A stretch of 64,000 bases of DNA from Blastocatellia bacterium. GTDB taxonomy: Bacteria; Acidobacteriota; Blastocatellia; Chloracidobacteriales; JADJPF01. The first letter of the stretch is position 1. Each line of letters starts with the position of its first letter. Below are positions 1-8,800 of this stretch, in pieces. The stretch spans positions 686,417 to 750,416 of the forward strand of contig JADJPF010000001.1 of NCBI GenBank assembly GCA_016713405.1, in the 5' to 3' direction. Under the pieces are notes generated by a model, which saw nothing but the letters and a program-made list of their open reading frames with translations, ran no database searches and was not told the DNA's origin. Made by a program: the position numbers and the translations under genes.

Positions 1-453
1 AGCACGGTGGAAGACTTGACGACAATTAGCTACGCTTAAATCCAGGGTTTCAGCAATTTCTTGATGTGAATAATCAAAAACTTCGTGTAGCAAAAATATA
101 GCTCTTTCCTGCGGGCTTAAGCGTTCTAGCATAGTCAAAAAAGCAATAGAAATAGATTCAAAAAGCTCTAGCTTATTATTCATTGGTAAATCGCTTTCAT
201 TTGTTAGCAATGGCTCAGGTAGCCATAGACCAATATATTTTTCCCTCTCAACTCGTGCAGATTTCAAATGATCTAGTGATAGTCTAGTAACAATTTGGCT
301 TAGGTAAGCTTTTAAGGAATGAATTTGGGATTTATCTGTAGCTAAATAACGTAAATACGCATCTTGAACAATATCTTCTGCATCTGTCGCACTGCCTAAC
401 ATTCGATAAGCAATAGAAAACAGCAGGGGTCTATATTCTTGAAAGTCTTCCAT
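1..453 (-). CDS. ECF41-type sigma factor (C-terminus beyond window edge)
   Basis: Reverse-strand reading from the ATG at 453 is open for 151 codons to the window edge. It begins MEDFQEYRPLLFSIAYRMLG, followed by a region 2 helix with the DAEDIVQDAYLRY motif. Next comes the WLPEPL motif, which is a hallmark of the ECF41/SigJ group, and then a region 4 helix-turn-helix (LSPQERAIFLLHEVFDYSHQ). ECF41 factors usually carry a C-terminal SnoaL-like domain that replaces an anti-sigma factor; that part would lie outside the window. The start lies 3 bp after the stop of the oxidoreductase gene, so the two are cotranscribed and probably translationally coupled. ECF41 genes typically sit next to a carboxymuconolactone decarboxylase, oxidoreductase or epimerase gene, which fits. 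Family call is firm; target genes beyond its own operon are unknown. Confidence 0.88.
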   Translation of the reverse strand, partial: MEDFQEYRPLLFSIAYRMLGSATDAEDIVQDAYLRYLATDKSQIHSLKAYLSQIVTRLSLDHLKSARVEREKYIGLWLPEPLLTNESDLPMNNKLELFESISIAFLTMLERLSPQERAIFLLHEVFDYSHQEIAETLDLSVANCRQVFHRA

Positions 454-456
454 CTT

Positions 457-1647
457 TTAAGCTTTAGCCTCCAAGAGTTGAAGATTAGATTTGGGCCAAG
501 TATAAGCAAATAGTTCTTTTTGTTCTAATTTAATTGACCAAACAGTATAACGACAAATGACTTCTTTTATTAATGCTGCTAAACGACCTGTGATAATGCT
601 TTCTTTGGGTACATCATCCGCGCCAGCTACTTGAATTAAACCATGTTTGCGACCAAGACTTATAGAACGACCAGCAAAAGCAAAAGAAAATGGCTCTAAA
701 CCTTTGTTTTGCAACTCATTACAAATATTGTCTACAGCATATGCGCCTAAGGGCATAGCACTAGCGCAAGACATCCTTAGCTCTATTCCATTAATAGTTG
801 CTGCATCACCCACAGCATAAACTTCTGAATGAGACAAAGATCTTAAGGTAATATCGGTAAGAACTTGACCAAGGCTGTTTACCATTAAACCAGCTTGCCT
901 AGCTATTTTTGGAACTGTAAAAGCTCCTGCCCAAAGGCACAAGTCAAACTCCAGTTGTTTGCCAGAACTTAAATGTAAGCTATTTTTGCTAACTTGCAAA
1001 ACACGAGTTTTATCTTTAACCGTGATAGCAAATTTAGCAAAGACTTGATTTAAGTAATTTTGACCTTTTTGCGAGAGTTGCGAGCCAAAAACATCGTTAG
1101 TCACCAGAGTAATTTTAATTGTAGGGAAAATTTCAGCAATTTCTGTTGCTGATTCAATTCCAGTTAAACCACCACCACAAATTACAAGTTTACCTTTATT
1201 TTTAGCTAGCTGTGTCAGCTTGTCTTTAATTTCCAACGACTTAGCTAAAGAATTTAAGCTATAAGTATATTTTTCTAATCCATCAATTACGCTAGTATCT
1301 GTAAGACTTCCCAAAGCATAAATAAGTCGGTCATAGGGAATTTGTTTGTCTTTGCTAGCTTGGTTAACTTTTACTAAACGATTATTTAAGTCTATATCTA
1401 TAATTTGTGCAGCTAGAAAGTCAACATTTTTTCCAGTAAATAAGTCTTTATAAAACAGTTGTTTGTAGGGTTGACCAGTTAAAAATTGATGTAAGCGGAT
1501 TCGTTCAACAAAAGTTTCTTGGGCATTGATTAAAGTAATTTTTATGCTCTTATTTTTTCTTGCTAAACGCATTGCTGCAAGTGTTCCAGCATAACCACCA
1601 CCTAAAATAACTACTTTTTCTATTTGGTTAATTTTGCTACTAGTCAT
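457..1647 (-). CDS. NAD(P)/FAD-dependent oxidoreductase (NDH-2-like fold), ECF41 partner
   Basis: A 396-residue two-dinucleotide-binding-domain flavoprotein. The N-terminal FAD-binding GGGYAG motif is at residues 16-21, a second NAD(P)H-binding motif (VICGGGLTG) is at about 155-163, and the FAD-ribityl motif VYAVGDAA is at 276-283. This is the Pyr_redox_2 architecture shared by type II NADH dehydrogenases and related reductases; the substrate cannot be told from sequence. No signal peptide is visible, so it is probably cytoplasmic or peripheral at the membrane. The ATG at 1647 has a good ribosome-binding site (AGAGGT, 8 nt upstream). It is the first gene of an operon with the ECF41 factor and lies about 46 bp downstream of a matching ECF41 promoter, so it is probably a target of that sigma factor. 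Confidence 0.88.
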   Translation of the reverse strand: MTSSKINQIEKVVILGGGYAGTLAAMRLARKNKSIKITLINAQETFVERIRLHQFLTGQPYKQLFYKDLFTGKNVDFLAAQIIDIDLNNRLVKVNQASKDKQIPYDRLIYALGSLTDTSVIDGLEKYTYSLNSLAKSLEIKDKLTQLAKNKGKLVICGGGLTGIESATEIAEIFPTIKITLVTNDVFGSQLSQKGQNYLNQVFAKFAITVKDKTRVLQVSKNSLHLSSGKQLEFDLCLWAGAFTVPKIARQAGLMVNSLGQVLTDITLRSLSHSEVYAVGDAATINGIELRMSCASAMPLGAYAVDNICNELQNKGLEPFSFAFAGRSISLGRKHGLIQVAGADDVPKESIITGRLAALIKEVICRYTVWSIKLEQKELFAYTWPKSNLQLLEAKA

Positions 1648-1692
1648 AAATTCTTACCTCTAACTTGTTTAAGTTTAGCTTTCGCCCCCTAA

Positions 1693-1719
1693 GACGAGTT
1701 AGAAGTAAAAAATGTGACA
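1693..1719 (-). promoter_or_regulatory. ECF41-type promoter (TGTCACA-N16-CGTC)
   Basis: On the minus strand TGTCACA (1719-1713) is followed after exactly 16 nt by CGTC (1696-1693), about 46 bp before the oxidoreductase ATG. As I recall it, TGTCACA-N16-CGTC is the published ECF41 autoregulated promoter. Its position directly upstream of the ECF41 operon makes chance unlikely. Confidence 0.82.
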
Positions 1720-1763
1720 AGTTTTCTAAATTAATATCTTAACTTCCATGACTACATTCCTGG

Positions 1764-2870
1764 TTACATTTTTTGCATTACAGAAATAAAACCACAACGC
1801 TCAAAAAATGCTAGACATTTATGTAATAACTCTGTGTCAATCTTAGGACAAATTATTTGTAATGGTAATAAGGCTTCTTCTGTTTGATGTACATCAAAAG
1901 TAAAGAACTCATCTTCTTGATCTAGGCGTAACTCTTTAATAAAAGGTATTAACGTATATAGTGCATTCTCTGGTTTTAATGTATTTTGAGAAGTTATTTC
2001 CGTTTGCCATTCTCTAAATGGTTTTGCCTCTAAGTCATAACCAAAGCTACGAACCCAGTCAAATAACCCACTAGCACTTGGAGGATAGGGATTAAGAAGA
2101 TGAAAATTCTTTCCTATTTGATTTGTTTGCTTAGATAAAGTAACTATAGCATTACAAGCAAAATCAACAGGAGTAAGATCAAAGACTGAGTTTAACAATG
2201 GTGCGCTACCGTATTGTATACAACCTTTAATTAGTAAAGCGATAAAGTCACTGGTATTTGCAACACCAGTTTTGCTATGCCCACCTACTAAGTCAAGTCG
2301 ATAGATTGATACTGGTAAGCCTCTTTGTCTTGCAATTTCAATGATTTTTTCACTAACAACCTTTGTTTGTGTATAGCCTGTGCTAAAACTTGCTTCTAAG
2401 TTGATCTCATCATATTCAAATACTGTTTTTCCACCATTGAAACCTTCAAAAACACTGCTAGTAGAAGTGAAATGAACAGGTTTTACTTTTGTTTTACTAG
2501 CTAGCCTTAAAACCTCTTGTGTCCCAAAAACATTTGCTGGTTTAAGCACTTGATAGGAGTAAATAAAGTTAACCGTTGCACCAACATGATAAATAACATC
2601 AATATTAGCAGCTAACTTATCAAAAGTTTCTTCACTTAAACCAAATCTTGGTTGTGATAAATCTCCAACTAAAACGCTAATACGTGAAGAAAACGCTTCA
2701 TTCCAAAGCTCATAGAACTTCATTCGTTCTATTAGTCTTTCTTGTGCTAATTCAAGATTTGCAGCCCGTACAAGACAATATATTTGTGCATTAGTTTGGT
2801 TTATTAATTCAACAAGTAAAAAAGCTCCTAAAAAACCTGTTGCTCCTGTAAGGAAGATATTATTAGGCTC
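1764..2870 (-). other. Thioester reductase (TR) release domain
   Basis: The C-terminal ~365 residues form an extended short-chain dehydrogenase (NAD_binding_4/Lys2-type TR). The Rossmann motif GATGFLGAFLL lies near 2.83 kb, and a YTQTK motif gives the catalytic Tyr-x-x-x-Lys. TR domains use NAD(P)H to release the PCP-bound chain as an aldehyde, sometimes reduced further to the alcohol. No thioesterase domain is present anywhere in the line. A two- or four-electron outcome cannot be read from sequence. Confidence 0.9.
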
Positions 2871-5800
2871 AGTTACTATTGAATAGTTAGAGGTTGGTGG
2901 TTTGATTGATTCATCTAAAACTATTTCTGCTGCTAAATCTAATTTTTCTACCATTGGGCTAGCATTATCAATAATTTCTGCTACTTTTCTGGCTGTAGGG
3001 GTATTGTCAAACAGAGTTCGTAAAGGGATTTCTACCTTGAAGGTTTCACGTAATTTAACTACTAGTTGAACACTAAGAATAGAATTTCCACCTAATTCAA
3101 AGAAATTATCTTCTATCCCTATTTGATCAATTTCTAACAATTGAGAAAAAATACTTATGATTTTTGCTTCTGTTTCAGTAGTTGGGCTTAGATAAGAGTC
3201 TTTTAGAAGTGGTCTTTCAGTAGTTGGAATTGGCAAGGCACGACGATTAATCTTACCATTTGGTGTAAGGGGCCAACTTTCCATTGGAACAAATGTTGAT
3301 GGAATCATATATTCAGGCAATTTTTCTGATAGATATTGCCTTAATTTGTTTATTGAAGGTGAGTTTTTAAGTTGAGGGATAAAATAGGCTATTATTTTCT
3401 TATTTTCAGGCTGATCCGCTTGGATTATTGCTAGACACTCTTTTATCTCAGGATGTTGTGCTAATAAAACTTCTATTTCGCCAAGCTCAATTCTAAAACC
3501 TCTTAACTTAACTTGGTGATCTATGCGTCCAAGAAAATCAATATTACCATCAGGTAAATAACGGGCTAAGTCGCCTGTTCTATAAAGTCTTGCATTATTC
3601 TTAAACGGGTTTGGTACAAATCTTTCATTTGTTAATTCTGGTCTTTGATAATAACCTCTTGCTAGCCCATCACCACCAATATATAACTCACCTGATACAG
3701 CAACAGGAAGTGGTTGATTAAACTGGTCAAGGATATATATTTCTGTATTGGCAATAGGGCGACCAATAGAAATAAAGCTATTAGCTTCTTCAACATTGTA
3801 AACTGTAGACCAAATAGTTGTTTCTGTTGGCCCATACATATTAAGTAGTTTGCTAGGCAGTGTTTGAGTAATTTCATAAGCAAAATTGCTAGGTAATGCT
3901 TCACCTCCTAGCAACAAATAATCCAGTTTACTCATAGCACTACGCGCACCTTGATCATTCATAATTAATCTACCCAAAGATGGAGTGCATTGCATATGTG
4001 TAACATTATGGCGATGTATTTGTGCAGCAATTGAATAGTCATAAGTTAGAGCATTACTTTGCTTCATTAATTTGTTTAAGTAATCTAAAGCGTTTAACAC
4101 TGCATCGGCATCAATCCCAAAATCAATTAAACAAGCTATCTCATCAACCCCAATAGCTTTTAATTGGTTGACTATCTTAAAACAAGTTTCTGGTGTGCCA
4201 AATAAACCACTAGTTTCAAAATAACGATCAAAGCGATGTGAAACAACGGTTTCTTTATCTTCGTCTGTTAGAGAATCAAAATTTAGTCCAATACTTTGTG
4301 CTAAAGGTTTTAATAGATCTACAGAACTACGTAAATAATTAGAAAAGGGAATAGTTACTTTCTCTTTAACATACTCTAAATTTTTTTCTACAAAAGTATG
4401 TAACATCAAAGTTACATATCCTTCACCTTTATGGCCGCTACTTTTCCAAGCTTGACGATAAATTACAATTTTTTCAGATAGGCTTTCAATTGATTGTCCA
4501 AGTAAATGGGTAAGTAAATTAATTCCCATTTGACCAGCTATTTTAAAAGTTTCTGGACTACCTCCAGCAGTTAACCAAACAGGTAAATCTTTTTGTACTG
4601 GTTGAGGTAGGGTTTTAATCTCTACATCATTTCCAAAACCATTACGTGCTGTTACAGACTCACCACGCCAAAGCTTCTTTACTGTTTCTATTTCACGAAG
4701 CATTATTTCACGGCGGTTATGGTAATTATCAGGAGCAAACACAAAATCATTAGCATGCCATCCAGATGCAAAAGATAGACCTACTCTACCTTTTGAAATG
4801 TTGTCAACAAAAGACCATTCTTCAGCAACTCTAATTGGGTTATGTAACGGTAAAACAACACTGCCAGCACGGATATTAATTTTATTTGTAATCATAGCAA
4901 CAGCACTAGCAGCAAGTGAAGGATTGGGATAGAGACCACCAAAAGCATGAAAATGTCTTTCTGGAACCCATAGAGATGAAAAACCATTTTGGTCAGCAAA
5001 TTTTGCCCCTTCTAAAAACAGTTTATATCTATCTTCTGCTTTTGTACTTTCATCACTTGCAAAATAAAAAAGACTAAAATCTATTGTTTTATTTTCATTA
5101 CTATAATTATCTGAACTGCTTACTAAAATAGCCTCTTCAGATTGCACTATAACCTTAAAGCCTCTTGTAAGTGTCCATAAAAGTTCTAAAACAGAAATAT
5201 CAAAAGAAATACTTGTTAAAGCTAGCCAAACGCTATCATTATCAAAACTAATTTTGTCATCCATTGCTCCAAAGAAGTTAACAACATTGCGATGTTCAAG
5301 CATTACACCTTTTGGGTTGCCTGTTGAACCAGAAGTATAAATTACATAGGCTAAATTATTAGCAGAAACATTAGTTTTGGGATTTTCGCTTTTTTCACTT
5401 ACTCCCCATTTGCCATCCAAACAAATAATATTTTGTTCTTGAGGGAAAGTTGATAAAAGTTTTTCTTGGGTAAGTAATACCTTGATATTAGCGTCAGAAA
5501 GAATAAAAGAAATTCTATCTTTTGGATAAGACGGATCTAACGGAACATAAGCCGCACCAGCTTTAAGTATGGCTAATAAACCTATTATCATTTCAAGTGA
5601 ACGCTCAACACATATGCCTACTAAATGATCAGGTTCTACATTTAAGGAAATTAGATGGTAAGCTAAACGATTAGCTTTAGAGTTTAACTCATAGTAAGTA
5701 AGTTGTTTGTTTTCAAAGACAACAGCTATTTTATTTGGAGTAGATTTAGCTTGTATTTCAAATAACTGGTGAATACAAAGATCAGGATATGCTTTTGCTG

Positions 5801-8800
5801 TAGCATTCCAGCTATTAAGAATTATTTCGCGTTCATCGTCTGATAGCAAAGACTCTTTTTCATAATGCCTTTGAGGGTCTGCAACCATGCTATTTAAAGC
5901 TGTTAGATAATAGCCACCTATTAAGTCAATTTGTTCTTTAGTTAATACAGCTAGGTTACAATTAAGCCTTAAAATTAAATCTGTAGAATTTGTTGTTTGT
6001 ATAAAATGCGCCCACATAGCAAAATTAGTTTGCTCAAATACATTTTCAGAAAGAACTTCAATCCCAGTCATTGCAGAGAGCTTTTCATAAACATGGAAAT
6101 TGATAAAGTCAAAAAATGTGTCAAATAATGCTTCACCACTATTTAAGCTTTGGATGTTAGCAAGTGGGTAAATACGGTGTGGCATAATTTCACGCTCAAG
6201 AGCAAAAACTTCTTTAATAAGTTTAAGCCAATTTCCACCAGTAAGATTTTTGCGTATTGGGACTGTGTTTAAGAATAATCCTAATACTTGTTCGCTATCT
6301 TGTTTTTCTGGTCTTCCATTGGTGACAATGCCTGTAATAACATCTGTTTGCCCGGTAAGTGTGCTAATAACTTTTAAGTGTGCTGCTAGTAATACTGATC
6401 GTAGTGCAACTGTTGCAGTTTGTGCTAACTTCCTTAAATTTTTGCTAAGGTCTTGAGAAATTGCTAAGTCTAGTGCATAAAGACGAGGTGTTTGATCTTT
6501 ATTAGAAAACCAACGAGGTAATCTAACAACATTACTATCAGCCAATAAATTAGTCCAAAATTCTTTGGTTTCTTTTGATTCTAATGTTGCTTGTTCAAGA
6601 GCAATAAAGTCACGATAATCTGATTCTAGAGCTTTAAGAATTAACTCTTCACCATTTAAGAGAGAATTGTAGAGTTGAAAAAGCTCTGTTAACATGCTTG
6701 CAATGCTCCAACCATCAAGGATTGCATGATGAAAGCTTAAGCTAAGATAAAAAGTATCATCTGTTAAACAGTGTATTTGAAAACGTAGTAATGGGGCTTG
6801 TTTCCAATCAAACCCACGAGTTTTTTCTGTTTCTAACCACTCATTTATTTGTTTATCTTGTTCATCCTTGGAAAGTGTGCGGATATTCACAATTGTTAGC
6901 GGAGCAAATGCTGTCTTTTGTACTAGTTGTAATGGTCTGCTGTAATCGCTAAAAGAAAACGTTGTTCGTAAAATTGTATGACGTTTTATAAGAGAGGCTA
7001 TAGCTTGGTTTAATTTGTCTACATCAAGATATGTTTTTAGTACAAAACTAAAAATATCATGGTAGATTGCAGAGTCTACATTATACTCACTATGGAAAAG
7101 CATTCCTGCTTGTAAAATACTAACAGGGTAAGCATCATCTAGGTTATTTGGTAATAAAGCTTTGTCATGTTCAGAAATAAGGCTAAATGCTGTTGTAATA
7201 GGAATGTCAGATAAATTTGTACTAGATATTTTAGCTTCTTTTGCTAACTCTCTTATGGTTTGTGCTTGAAAAAGTTGTTTTAATGTAAGATTCAATCCAT
7301 AATTCCTTGCTTGTGACAATACTTGCACACTGCGTATAGAATCACCTCCTAAAGCAAAGAAATTATCATCTATACCAACTTGTTTTATTCCTAAAACTTC
7401 TATCCAAATGGCAGTTAAGATTTCTTCTTCAGATGTAGTTGCAGCAACAAAAACATTTTCTAATATGGGTCTATCTTCACTAGGAGCAGGTAAAGCCTTA
7501 CGGTCAATTTTTCCATTAGGACTAAGCGGCATAGATTGCAGATAGACAACCGCAGATGGAACCATATATTCAGGCAGAAATTCTTTAACAAAAGTTTGAA
7601 GCTGATTAATAGAAGGAACTTCAACAAGTTGAGCTACAACATAGGCTACTAAGCGTTTGTCTTTGTTATGATCTTGATGTGCTACTACTACAACTTCTTT
7701 TACTGATGGATGTTGAGCTAAGACAGTTTCTATTTCTCCTAACTCAATACGAAAACCACGAATCTTAACTTGATGATCAATTCGGCCTAAATACTCAATA
7801 GAACCATCTTCTAACCAACGAGCTAAATCACCGGTTCTATACATTCTTTCTCCTAAAAAGAAAGGATTAGGAATAAATTTTTCATCTGTTAAATCAGGGC
7901 GGTTCCAATAATGACTTGCAAGCCCTATCCCTGCTATGTAAAGCTCTGCCGCCACTCCTATTGGCACTGGCTGAAGATGGTTATCTAATATATGTATTTG
8001 AGTATTTGCTATAGGATAACCTATAGGGACTATTTTTCTTTGACTTTGTTTTTGACAATGCCAATAAGTGACATCAATTGCGGCTTCTGTCGGGCCATAG
8101 AGGTTATGAAGTGTCGTTGTATTTAATTTTTGATAAAAACGTTCTTGTAGGTCAAACGGTAAAGCTTCACCGCTACACATTACTTGTCTTATGCTTATGC
8201 AATCTTCTACACCTGGCTCTTCTAAAAACACCTGTAACATAGAAGGCACAAAATGCAATGTTGTTACTTGTTGTTGTTTAATTAGTTGGACAAGATAACG
8301 ACTATCTTTGTGACCTTCAGCTTTAGCAATAACTAAACTTGCTCCTGTCATTAACGGCCAGAAAAATTCCCATACACTTACATCAAAGCTAAAAGGTGTT
8401 TTTTGTAATACTTTGTCATAAGAAGTAAGTTGATATTGTTCTTGCATCCATAACAAACGGTTACAAATACCTTTATGAGTATTTACAGCCCCTTTTGGCT
8501 TACCTGTAGAGCCTGAAGTATAAATCATATAGGCTGGGCTATTTTCTGCTACATTGCTTGTTGGGTTATCAGTGCTAAAGCCAGATATACTTTCCCAGTC
8601 AGAATCTAAACAAATGATCTTACTGGATTTACTAGGCAGCTTGCTTAGTAAATGTTCTTGGGTAAGAAGAATAGCTGCTCCAGCATCTTCTAGCATAAAA
8701 GAGATTCTATCTTTGGGGTAGCTAGGATCAATTGGAACATAAGCTGCTCCTGCTTTAATAATTCCTAAAAGCCCTATTACTAGCTCAAATGAGCGTTCTA

